Shown here in pieces: positions 1 through 10,800 of a DNA stretch of 64,000 bases. The notes under the pieces are model-generated. The model worked only from the letters and a program-made list of their open reading frames with translations, was not told the DNA's origin and made no database searches. The translations under genes and the position numbers were made by a program. Source of the stretch: Aristolochia californica (taxonomy: Eukaryota; Streptophyta; Magnoliopsida; Piperales; Aristolochiaceae); the NCBI GenBank assembly GCA_029961685.1, contig JARWKL010000010.1, forward strand, positions 2,914,001-2,978,000, read 5' to 3'. Positions within the stretch are counted from its first letter, which is position 1. Each line of letters starts with the position of its first letter.

Positions 1-489
1 CCTCATGGTCATTTGAAGATATAGCAAATAATGCCAACACTAAACTTGATAGAGAATCCATCACCTGCTATTGTGTATTTGTAGGAGAAAATTTGATAAG
101 TTGGGAGAACAAGAAGTAGAATGTTGTGGCCTGATCTAATGTAGAAACTAAGTATAGAACTATGGCTCATACTGTCAGTGAATTGATATGGGTGAGATCA
201 GTTGTTCAAGAGTTGAATCTATAGGTTATTGAACCTATAACCATGTATTGTGATAATCAAACAACTATATTCATTGAGGAGAATCCAATGGTTCATAAGA
301 GGACCAAACATATGGAAGTTGACTGCCACTTTATTCGAGATGCAGTAATGAAGAAGGAAGTTGCTACTCCTATGTTCAGTTTGGTGACCAAGTTAGTGAT
401 ATATTTAGTAAAGCATTGGGTAAACATGAATTTGGGACATTTTGTAACAAATTGGGGCTTCTAGACATCTATGCTCCAGTTTGAGGGGA
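1..489 (+). mobile_element. Ty1/copia polyprotein 3' end (RNase H), degenerate
   Basis: Conceptual translation gives the end of a copia polyprotein: ISWENKK, a degenerate SxxExEY-like block, then YCDNQTTIFI and HKRTKHMEVDCHFIRD, the RNase H signature next to the copia stop. In-frame stops interrupt it, for example after WENKK. The purine tract GTTTGAGGGGAG lies immediately before an LTR-like TGTTAG. The 5' part of the element lies outside the window. Family assignment is firm; the copy is dead. Confidence 0.85.
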
Positions 490-822
490 GTGTTAGAAAA
501 CAGTAAAAGGGGCAGTTTGATCTTTTCACATGGTCTGTATTTACTAATGAGGATACTACCTTACTCAGCATGTATAGATGTCATTGTGGTCCAATTTCCA
601 TGTAATTTAGAGGTGTAGATTGGTAAATACGTAGTTAAGTGTAAGAGCAGTATCTTGATCATTGTCCCTTATTCTCATTTAAGTAAAATAAAAGGATAAG
701 GGATCGAATTCAGACGCACAACGAGAGCTCCTCTCTAGTTCTCTTTTCCAGCATCCTCTTCTCCCTTTTTCCTCTAATTCTCTTCTCTCAATCTTCTGTA
801 TTTCATATTTTTACATTGTACA
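490..822 (+). repeat. 3' LTR of the copia remnant
   Basis: It starts with TGTTAGAAAACAG directly after the polypurine tract and is pyrimidine-rich near the end, as copia LTRs often are. The right edge was placed at a CA around 822. No second LTR or target duplication is visible to fix it, so it could be off by tens of bases. Confidence 0.6.
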
Positions 823-1683
823 TGTAAATTTCAACCTTCTTACTGAACTTGGACATGTCATAAAGCAACTCTCTTTCAGCAAACAAGGACTTCAGCCTCA
901 ATCATCGATAGAAAATAAGGTCATGCCTTCTTAAGTGTGGGCTCCAGCTTTGGTTAACATGCAGGGAGTAGTTATACAAGAATTGTTCACACTTCGAACA
1001 GCTCTTACCAATCACCAAAGAGCCAAACAGCACAAAGTCAAGTAAATAAATTGAAAAAAAATAATTTGTGCAAAGCATATTCTCCACTTAGAAACCTCAG
1101 TTTGTGGACTGAACAGGCACGTAATAAAGATGTAAGACTTTTTCTGCAGATGAGTGACTCAACTCTCAATCCTCCGGTCCTTCAAAGGACTAAGGAGCTT
1201 AGACACTTCTAAAAATATTTGCTCCATTTCTAGTTGAAATGAACAGAGTTTTTGAGTGACTGAAAGAAGGTGAGAAAACTTGTATCACATTCCTAGGCGT
1301 AAAACTCAAAATAAAAAAGAAGGTGAAAGTAAACTAATGCAAAAACCAGCAAGGTAACGTTATGGGCTATTTAACACTGCTTCAGATATTCTCCAAAAAT
1401 CCATTCACGTGTCAGAATAGGCCAACAAATACTATTGGAAGATCTTGTGAGGGAACATCTATAACCTTTCAATCAACACCAACATCTCACTTGTTGCTAC
1501 TTTTAGAAGATAGCACCTACCGGAAAACATGATTATGTCCAAGATAATCCTTCCAAACCAGAGTTGGAATCTCCTTCATGCAATTCCTTCACTCTTGGCT
1601 CTAACACCCCATCATCTGATTAGCCACTTGGTTTAAGCCAAATATATAGTATTATATAGAATATACGTTTGGAAATTTATTTT
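823..1683. other. Intergenic, no gene recognised
   Basis: No supported exon was found. A short minus-strand stretch around 1560-1620 reads open for about 28 codons but resembles no family I know. The 61-codon minus-strand open frame at 902-1087 looks random. Confidence 0.5.
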
Positions 1684-2345
1684 TTATTTTTTTGAAAAAG
1701 ATGTATTTATATTAACAAGAGAAATTACAAAAGAGGGAGCATTTCCCTAACAACCAGCGATTGTAGAGTAGCTCCCTGCTTCGCAAGATAAAATTGAGGT
1801 AATTTCAAGAATCTCCGAAAAAGTGTCCTAATGGCACCACGGGGGAGGGGATGCACACTCGCACCATCCAATGACCACCTTTGATTCCCCTTCAATATGA
1901 AGGATATCGGTGCACTTATCTCTGAAAACACGAAACCCGTTGATAAGGCCATAAAGCTCCGCAGACGTAGAATTGGTGATTCCTAAAGGGCCGGCATATA
2001 AGAAAAACTGGTTGCCTGAATGATCCGATATAACCCCTCTGAATCTAGAGATCCCGGGATTACCAAGAAAAGAGCTATCAAAGTTCAACTTAAAGTAACC
2101 AGGTTTAGGAACGATCCATTCCTGCATAATCGGGACCTTTGTCCCAGAGTGCATCGTAGCCAAATTACTCCAGTTTTCACGGATAGGGGTACCCACAAAG
2201 GAGGAGAAAGACTTCTTCGTCAGGAGCCAAGAAGAAATATGCCCCGCCACACGGTCAACTGCTTCACTTTTACCATCAAACCCCCTACGATTGTGTTCAT
2301 TCCAAAGACCCCACAGGATGAAACTAGCACAAACAGCTGGTAACT
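1684..2345 (-). mobile_element. LINE (non-LTR retrotransposon) 3' end with RNase H domain, frameshifted
   Basis: Reading the minus strand from about 2345, FILWGLWNEHNRR is the typical linker after plant LINE reverse transcriptase. It is followed by KLNFDSSF, RGVISDHSG, NSTSAELYGL and HIEGESKVVIGW, the catalytic blocks of the RVT_3/RNase H type domain found in plant LINEs. The frame breaks near 1850 and continues in another frame to a stop at 1725. A T-rich run at about 1677-1697 would be the poly(A) tail on the minus strand. This is a 5'-truncated dead copy. Confidence 0.8.
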
Positions 2346-3104
2346 AGTTTCAAATAAAACTTCAACATTTCATTTAAAAGGTCTCCTGGAAACAATAGTT
2401 GCTCTACATAATAAAATGAAACTGATAAAAAACAACACTTACCACAATTAGATGGTTATTCCCCACATAATCTTAGAAACTTTGGCATCAATGGACATGT
2501 TATTGCACAGAATAGTTGCAAGCATATTCACTTTCTCAATAGCATTGAATGAAAATGACTTAGTCCATACAAAAAGTGAGAATCGAATTGACAGCACATA
2601 GAGAATTCCCTCTCCCTTTTTTGGCTAGATAAAAGAAAGTGAATAACTCATCAAAAGGGTATGGTTTCACTTTTTTCGGAAAGGTTTAAGAAAAATTAGG
2701 TGGCATGGTCATCCTCACTCTCAAGTTCTGATTTAAAATAAAAGATTAGTGGCCCCTCAAAACAGAAAGCGGATACATCTCTAAAAAATGTAGACCACCA
2801 TAATGAATTTTCAGTTTGTCTTACCCACGGTGATCCAATTTCTCTGCATAATCTTCTTAAAAAAGAAAATTTTACTTATAATCTTTATCCTTTTTATTGA
2901 AATAACTATATTCTTTTTATTCGGGTCAGAGACCTCAATTTCCGATTACCTCATTTTATATGTTCACATTTCTCGTATCAACTGTAATGAGAGTTTCCTG
3001 ATCAAAATATCTACACAACATTTAAGCACCTCAATTCTCACGTTTACTTCAAGCTCAACAGACTAATTAACGGCGTACCAAACAGAAAAAAACTGATAAC
3101 TGAC
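2346..3104. other. A+T-rich spacer or intron of the ankyrin gene
   Basis: No coding signal. If the ankyrin/BTB gene at 3105-3582 is intact, this stretch is the beginning of its first intron and the LINE lies inside that intron. Confidence 0.4.
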
Positions 3105-3582
3105 CAGCACTTTGAAGGGAATTGTAGTTATCAGCCTCGTCCGGATAAACCCTATTGGCGCGGCAGTCCAGGAAGGTGTCCCTGAGTGCCCCCTCAAGCG
3201 CGCCGAGTGGTGGCGGCCTGGCCTCAAACACCTTCAACAACTTCCTGACACTCAAATTCAAGGCTGCATAGTGACAGCGGTCGCCGTCGAATGTGTGCTC
3301 CGAGCAGATAGCGCCGTTCTCGAGAAGCATCCGGGCGGCATCGATGTGGCCGGCGAGACAAGTGTAGTAGAGGGCGACGGAATCCCAGGCATCCCGGGCG
3401 TTGATGTTGACACCGAAGTTGATCAAGTAGCGAAGGCGGTCGAGGTCGCCGGCCCGAGCGGCCTCAAAGATATCCCCAGCGGGAACCTTCTTGAGGGGAA
3501 CGGAGTGGTGGTAGTCGTCTGGGTCGAGATCGAGGCCATCCAGGTCGGGATCGATCGTCCACGACCGTTGAGTAGACGACAT
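3105..3582 (-). CDS. Ankyrin-repeat (ABTB/BTB-type) protein, first exon only
   Basis: The minus-strand frame starts at ATG 3582 ([20 protein letters not shown]) and runs for 159 codons. It contains ankyrin-type helices: [20 protein letters not shown], then [19 protein letters not shown] and [11 protein letters not shown]. The N-terminus matches my memory of the plant single-copy ankyrin plus BTB/POZ family (Arabidopsis At2g04740 type, related to ABTB1), a likely CUL3 substrate adaptor. A donor CTG|GTCAGT lies at 3105/3104; AGG|GTTTAT a little upstream is an alternative. The BTB exons would have to lie at lower coordinates, but none is visible before position 1, where LINE and copia sequence intervene. 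The gene is therefore either intact with a TE-filled intron crossing the window edge, or truncated. An in-frame upstream ATG at 3711 is less likely. Unlike its surroundings the exon is GC-rich. Confidence 0.75.
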
Positions 3583-4137
3583 CCGTTTATGTTCGGTGAG
3601 GTCTGGTGTGCAGAGCTGAGAATAGGTTCCTGAGCGGAAATTCGATTCGAAGAAAATCCATTTTTCTTCCCGGCTGGTGAAAGTATCGCCACTGAAAGTC
3701 GCCCTATGCACAGAAGGGGACGGACCTCAAGGTCGATGAGCTTGCTGGATGTGCGGCTTTAGTAGGACACATCCATTTCCGGCCGAGTTCAGTAGCAGCC
3801 GTTGGGATTCTTTTGAAGTATTAGGTTCAAATATAATCCCTAGTAGTATCATTCAATATAATAAAAAATATTTTTAAAATGATCTATAAATAATATGAGA
3901 ATATGTAAAATATTAGTTAAATATAAATTAAACTATTGTAATCTTATGTATGAACGAGCTAAAATTTACAAAGTTCTCTCTCGTGATTTGGGTAATTGTG
4001 AACAAAATAACCTAAATCCAAATTTTAAAGGGACTAATAGAACAATAAAATGGATTATCAATAGACTTGCCGGGCTTATTTTAAAAGTTAGATGGTAACT
4101 AGTATTTAGGTAAAAAAAATGGATTATCAATAGTATG
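3583..4137. other. Upstream region of the ankyrin gene; A+T-rich spacer
   Basis: Positions 3583-3800 would hold the promoter and 5' leader of the minus-strand ankyrin gene; no convincing TATA box was seen. The rest is A+T-rich with no coding signal. Confidence 0.4.
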
Positions 4138-4425
4138 ATTATTGTGTTTAATCCTGAAAACTTGCAGATGATTCTTTGCTTTATGTCAAATTAATGACAC
4201 AATTAAATGGTGAATTTGAGATGAAAGATTTAAGAACTGGAAAACACATATTAGATGGAGATTGAACCAGATTAAAACAGAAGGGAAAATTGAGCTTTCA
4301 TGGAGGAAATACATTGGGAAGGTGGTAGAGTGTTTTATGAAAAATGTTAAACTAATCAACACTCCATTAGCTGCTCACTCCAAACTCTAATTTGCTTTAT
4401 CACCACAAAAAGAAAAAGAATAACT
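4138..4425 (+). mobile_element. Ty1/copia reverse transcriptase fragment, heavily decayed
   Basis: Broken frames give DDSLLYVKLMTQLNGEFEMKD, then KGKLSFH and STPLAAHS-like remnants. These are the copia RT region after the YVDD box, where the usual order is L..F.MKDLG, K..L.LSQ..YI..VL, and TPL..H. Several stops and frameshifts are present. No LTRs were found around it. Confidence 0.65.
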
Positions 4426-4737
4426 GGAATCTCGTTCAAGAAATCGGTGGGTGTTGTGGATGTAAATCATTTGAAGTTAAGACGGGCTACGGTGAAGAAC
4501 AACTTCTCGAATCTAAGCTCCCATGGTAGTAAATCTGTTCTCTCTCCTCACTTGTGTCTTGGGTTCGATTTCTGTGCATTTATTTTCTTTTATTTGCAGT
4601 AATCTTGCTTTCAAGTTTTAACAACTACATTACACCCATCCATGTTGCAGATCCTCAAATAAACCCAAAAAACAACAGTTTGAATAAGGAAAAAGAACAA
4701 AGAAAAAAGACAAACACTGCTTTGCACTCTGCAACAG

Positions 4738-5275
4738 CTACTCGTGTATGATGGTAGAAATGAGAAGGGTGGCTTCGTCAGAAGCAGGTGCCGCATCCTC
4801 TGCACACGAGAATCTCCATTAGTAATCTCTTACTTTCCCAGCCAAAAAAAAAATCCCAAAATGCACATTTGCAATTAAGTTAAATCTCACGAGGAAAGGA
4901 CCAAAAGGATTAAGGGCAAAAAAAAAAAAAAAAAAATGAATCGCGAGAGGGAGATGCACCTGTTATTGAAGCAGGTAAGCCGTGGAGTAAATGATCAATC
5001 AGTCCTTCATCCGCTACCGATTCATCCTTAGATGTTCCTGTAACGGAAACAGGTAAAATGTGGAGTAAATGATCAATAAGCCCTTGGCTTCTTTCCGTTC
5101 CATCCTTCTCGTTCACATAGCTTTTCTCGGCGTGCTTCTCATCTTCAGCCATCGCTTCTTTCTCCTGGCCCCCTGTTTCTTTCCTTTCTTCATCGTCGCC
5201 ACGGAAGGCTCCTCGGAGCTGGAGATTCTTCGGAGAGACCAAGCTTTCACTCTCGTCAATACTGTCTTCTTCCAT
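4738..5275 (-). CDS. Acidic 125-aa protein of unknown function with an internal repeat
   Basis: Two exons: 4960-5275 and 4738-4799, 378 nt, 125 aa. The donor is ACAG|GTGCAT and the acceptor TGTGTGCAG|AGGATG, with a perfect branch site TACTAAT about 30 nt upstream; reading phase is kept. The protein is acidic and lysine-rich for residues 1-62. It then carries two copies of GLIDHLLHxLPxSxTG (about 65-80 and 91-106) and ends EDAAPASDEATLLISTIIHE. There is no signal peptide or membrane segment. A TATA box sits about 57 nt upstream of the ATG. I believe small plant proteins of this layout exist, but I cannot name a function. Reading through the intron instead gives a poly-Phe tail from a T run, which argues for splicing. 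Confidence 0.7.
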
Positions 5276-5331
5276 ATCTTCTTCAACAAGGAGAGAATGA
5301 AACTCCCGCTGTCTGTTTCTCCGAATTTTGA

Positions 5332-5338
5332 ATTTATA
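5332..5338 (-). promoter_or_regulatory. TATA box of the 125-aa protein gene
   Basis: The minus strand reads CTCTATAAATTC. Its distance to the ATG at 5275 leaves about 25-30 nt of 5' leader after a transcription start some 30 nt downstream. Confidence 0.6.
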
Positions 5339-5344
5339 GAGGGT

Positions 5345-5985
5345 AAATAGCTCCTAGGTCTGCGCTAAAGTGCCAAGTCATGTCTGCCCAATAAACAGTT
5401 AACACGTGGCGAATAACTGCGATTTATTCGGACAGACGTCGGGATGCGAGGCTCCGCCGTCCTTTCCATCGGGGTCGTACACGTGGCTCGCGTAGTTACA
5501 GGTGTCTTAAACTTTACACGAGTTATTTCCATATCATTTGAATTATTATATTTTTATTAATAATAACTTAATGAAAAGCATAAAATATTTTTTACATAAA
5601 AACTTTTATACTAATTTTTATATTATTTTATTTATGTAAAATTTATGCATACAATGAATTTAAAATTCATTCCTATTTGTGTTTTTCGACAAATCCCTAT
5701 GAGGTGAGCCTATATTCTCCTATTTTATTTTCTTGACAGTTTCAAACTTCGCCCATAGCTCTTCGAAAGGAACCTTGGACTTTCATTAAGCCCTCTACTT
5801 TTTATCCTATATCTAATTTTGTTTATCACCATCGTCTTCTTCTTACTGTCAACTTCTTACATTTGTTTCTTCCATCTTTATCCCATAGTCGTATTAAGAA
5901 GCAATGAGACATCTAGGATAGAAGACGGTAATAGAATAAAAAATAAATGTATTTTATGAGAATCAAACTTGAACCTTAGTTTTAC
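5345..5985. other. Spacer, no gene seen
   Basis: The first 170 bases are GC-rich with ACGTGGC (about 5404 and 5478), a G-box/ABRE-like core that could act on the 125-aa protein gene. The rest is A+T-rich. Confidence 0.35.
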
Positions 5986-6912
5986 TTCCACCCAACAAGA
6001 AACTTGTGGGTTGTAAATGGGTATTTACTATCAAGCACAATCCAAATGGTTTTGTGACTCGTCTCAAGGCCTGCCTAGTTACAAAGGGGTATATTTAATA
6101 TTATGGAATAAATTCTGAGGAAACTTTCTCTCTGGTAGCTAAATTAAATTCGATGCAAATCTTATTATCACTCATTGCGAATTCCTCTTGGCCAATATAT
6201 CAATTGGATGTGAATAATGCATTTTTAAATGGTGATATTAAAGAAGAAATATATATGCATCAACCACCTTCCCTTGTGGTTGAGGGGGAGTTAGTATGCA
6301 TATTGAGGCCTTAAATAGTTTCTTCGGACTTGATTTGACAAATTTAGCCATGCAATGTTGCGGTTTGGATTCAACCGGCTGGCAATTTACGTGAATGATA
6401 TTGTCTTAACTAGCAATAATACATTGAAGGTTTTGTGGATACAGATTGGGCTGAATCACCTAATAACAAGAAGCCCACTTCTAGGTATTATACCTTAGTG
6501 GGAAATAACCAAGTTAAATGGAAAAATAAAAAGATGACTGTTGTTGCAAGATCCAGTGCTGAAGCACAGTACAAAGTTATGGCCGACACAATTAATGAGA
6601 TTCTATGGATCAGATCATTTCTCATTGAATTAGGGTTCTATAAAGGAGTTTCTATAGAATTATATTGTGACAACCAGACAGTCATTCATATTGCTTCAAA
6701 TATGGTCTTTCACAAGAGAACAAAACATATTAAAGTATATTACCATTTTATACGGGAGAAATTTTAAACTGACATCTTATCTCTCAGACATGTTTCATCT
6801 CAAGGACAAGAGGTAGACATTCTTACAAAACCAATCACATTTAATATTCAAACCACTATATACAACAAGTTGGGTATTTAGGATGTTTTCTCTCTCCCAG
6901 CTTGAGGAAGAG
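5986..6912 (+). mobile_element. Ty1/copia pol remnant: RT joined to RNase H by internal deletion
   Basis: Translation gives the RT start (CKWVFTIKHNPNGFVTRLKA, then QLDVNNAFLNGDIKEEIYM), a jump, and then the RNase H (SRYYTLVGNNQVKWKNKK, VARSSAEAQYK, LYCDNQTVIHIA, FHKRTKHIKV). The region between DVNNAFLNGD and the RNase H is nearly all missing, including the YVDD box, so most of RT is deleted. Stops are present. A purine tract CTTGAGGAAGAG ends at about 6912 and should abut a 3' LTR, but no clear LTR was delimited. Confidence 0.85.
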
Positions 6913-7898
6913 TATTGAAAGATAAAATCGAAGTATAGTTGCATGATGTAATTTACTTTTGATTTTTATCCCTTTTTATCCCGATATAATTATATTTTTT
7001 TATTAATATAAATACATTGAGAGAATGGATTAAGACATCACTTAACCTAATTATCTACTACATTATCATGAGATCTTAAATCCAATAAGAGAATGTTTGA
7101 TTTATATTATTTTTTAATTAAAATAAGAAATAAAATTCAATAGGGCTTTTAGTACAAATTTTATATAATATTTATACTTAATTGATTTTTAATTTTTCAG
7201 GTTTGATGATGATAGTGAAGGGGTAGAGGAGCCAAAAAGATTTAATTCTGAAGATTTATTTTGTTGCAGCGTATTATGAACTTGTTCGAATATATTTTAT
7301 GATAGAAGATATGAAATATGAAAATAATTTTTGTTTTACTATTTTTTAATTTTATATATGTTTTAACATTTTTATTCATTTTTATTACAATAATTTAGAT
7401 ACGAATACTATCTAAACGAATCGGATTCAAATTATCCGATTATGGATAATTTCCCAAATATCCAAATTTCGGGTATCCATAAACGGATCGGATCCGATCC
7501 TTTCATACCCCTATCAAATCTGGTTAACCTAGGTTCAATCAAACTTCATTTCTCCAAGTAATCCAATCTAGTTGACCTGGGCTCAGCCGAACCCCTTCAT
7601 TTCTCCATGTCAGTGACCAGATCAGTTTTGATAACAATGATTATATTGTTCTAAATGACCCAAAATTTAATCTCCCTACATTTGCTAAACAAGCAGCTTC
7701 AGATCATGCAACAATTTCTCACCCAGAAAACAGCACCATAAGAACAAAAATTGTCATGAAACCTGTAAATAAATACTAACTTAAATCTAGCTTCAGATCA
7801 TCAAAGAGTGATTCAGGTCAAGAGTACATCCAAGTGCAGAAAAGTTGTCCGTGAAGCCTAACATCTCACCTCAGATTTTTGAATGGGGAAATTTTTGA
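6913..7898. other. Spacer with repeat-like sequence
   Basis: A+T-rich. Around 7380-7510 lies a short-period sequence with GGATCGGATCCGATCC and GGATAATTTCC-like pieces, typical of dispersed plant repeats. No coding signal. The part nearest 7898 should be the EMC3 3' UTR. Confidence 0.4.
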
Positions 7899-10800
7899 TC
7901 ATTTTACGAGTTTTCTTAAGACTGCTTCTGCTCTCTGCTCGAATCTTGGTAGGGCCCAATCGTGCTGGACAATGTCAAGACTATCTTTCTCTGCGCTCAA
8001 GCTCTGGAATACAAAAATAGATCAAGATCACCTGCTTACTGCTATGTGAATGATAAAGAAGCACACAAGACAGAAGTTTTATTTTTGTCAAATAGACTTT
8101 GCACTTCATACACTTTGACACTGACAATCTACATAGAGGGCTTAGCTATGTAATAATGTAAATATCCAAAAAAAAGTTTGAAATGTATTAAGCAAGTTAA
8201 TGATAAATTAACTCTACTAAAAAAAAAAAAAAAAGATAAAAGTGGGATAGAACAGTCTCCTGTATCATGTGGCGGGACAGGCTAAGATGGTGTTTCATCT
8301 CATGGTGCTAGGCAGAGTCAAGATTTTACAAAAATCATTGCACAGCAGGGTACTGTATCACATGTTTGGACCTGCCCCACTACCATCCCTATCTTAAAAC
8401 AGCCACTGTATTCAAAATCAACATATTTCCACTTCCACTAACACAAACTTTTAGATCTGCATTTCCATAAGTTTGAAATGAAAAACCCGCTTCCTATCAA
8501 GAATCAGGAAACTATCACTGTTTATGCATTTTTCTCCCATCTTTGTTTTGTTCTGTATTTGCCACAGAACTCAAACAAGTTATCAATCAGTGATCAGTTA
8601 TTGTATTGAGGGTCAATATGGGCAGGTATCAACTTATTCAAATTCATATACCCATTATCCGAGTTTGATATCAGTATCAATCTATCCGAAGATCAAGTGT
8701 CATTTTCTAATAGGATTAAAAATGTTCATTTGACTCAAGTTTTCAGGATTTGTGTTTCAGATATTTGGGATAATATGAAAATGTTTAAATTCTATTTAAA
8801 AAAATAGAATTTCAAAATTCAAAACCATCTTCTTAGTTCATATGTTTTCTAGTTAATAGAATGTCAAAAAAGTACCTTTGAAGCATCAAATCCAAACCCA
8901 CCCATCTGCATCATCCGTTGTGTATCATCCATGGCTGAATAATCAAATAAAAATCACATAATTTTCCAGCAAATGACAACCCATTTGTCAGGAGTACCTT
9001 TAACCCCAAATATTTGAAAAAAAAATGATAAAGAAAATACGATATAAACTAAAGAAAAAAATAACATACATGGAAAATTAAACAATGAAAGACCAGTACT
9101 GACCATTTTCCTCCCCCAAAATAAGACTGAATAAACCCCTTAATCCAAAAAGATTCAGGAAGTACCTGCAAGGGAGGTGGTCAATCATCAGATGAACAAA
9201 ATTTTTACAAGAATCTCTGAACTTCTCGGGGAAAGGTCGAGTGGGTTTTGTTTTTTTCCCCTTGATGAGAAGATAAATCATCAATATCCACTTGCTTCTT
9301 TTGACACTATTTTTTTTCATAAAAATAGAAAAGGTTGCTGAAATTAACATTACAAATGAGCAAGCATACCATGACCGACTACTGACATAGCTAACATCGA
9401 CAGTGCTCAAGTCAATCCCATTCTGTAACATTGACCTAAACCTCTGCGTAAGTGGGAAAGGTATCTTCGCTGGAAAATAGAACACAAGTGAGAAAGGTAG
9501 GAAAAAAGAAAATATCTCACAAAAAAACAGAAAGGGGTAAAGATAAAATAAGAAAGCGCTTAAATATCAGGAAAGATTGCCTAATATTCTAGAAAAAAGT
9601 AAAGTTAGAGACAAAAGGGTATACAAGTAGAACTTCATAAAAGAACAGACTGAAGAAATCAAATATGACAGGAAAGAAGTCCTACAATCTATAAAGTGCA
9701 CACCACATAAACAAATCATTTGAGCAAAACTTTATAATTTGGTCAAACTTTTTCTGGTATCAGCAGCGAAGGGTAATAATACATCATGTCTTAACTACAC
9801 GGGAAAAGAAAAGGAAGTTTCTAATCTATCAGAATTTACATGAACGTGAAATATTATCAAAGGCAATGATATATGCAAACTTCAACCACTAAGGCAGGTA
9901 TTGTACCAGTACAATTCCAATAAACAAAGCAAATCAGTTTGGTTTTAACAGCTACAACAAAATCAGCATATTCGATGTGCTGCCAAGACTAAGACTCCTG
10001 AATTTCAAAATTTTCATTTCCAATATAATAAGAATAGGACTGGTGGTATGTGACCCTTAATAAACAAGATTTAACATTCACTTTGGTTAGTATAATTAAG
10101 GTACTAATGGAAGTCCTTATGATTGCTCAATTTCCCATATAAATAACAACTCAAAGTTCATAGAAATGACACCCTTTATTTTTATTTTTTTTAGAAGTTC
10201 TGAAAGAGCCCAAAAAAAAAATAAAAAAAATTTGAAAAACGATTCTTGTACATGGCTAGGCTAACGTGACAGCACATGATTTAATTTTATTTTTGTCCTT
10301 TTCATTTACTTCTATCTTCCCTCTCTTTCTATTTTCTCATTTTCTTCTTTTCCTTCCTGTCCTTGTATGCCCTTTCCTTTCTTCTTGTATGCACAATTGC
10401 ATTAAATCAAAGTGTGCAGTTCCAGGAATTTGGGGTTATGTGTGGTATTTGTAGATTAAAGTGAAAAAAACAGTAAATTGATCTCTTCAAATATCTAATT
10501 GATCTCAAGCATACCAAAGCCTGCCCTGATCAACGATGAGCTTAAAGGTGTTCATCAGTGTCAGTCACAGTCACAACAAATACACAAGTATCCTCCCTAT
10601 TATTCTCAGACAAGGTGCAAATAACCTTAATGATATCAATGTATCCTCTTGGGACATGATCCCCTTTACTTCCACTAAATCAAATCTCAAGGCACCATTG
10701 TTAGGCTACCCTGAATAAACACTACCCACTGAAGGCTTTTGTTCTTGATTTTAGGAAATACTGAAGACTTTTCATCTCCAAAGATTTCTTCAAAAGTTGT

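Noticed and set aside
3112..3633. 173-codon plus-strand frame opposite the ankyrin exon
   Set aside because: Antisense shadow of a GC-rich coding exon; no similarity of its own.
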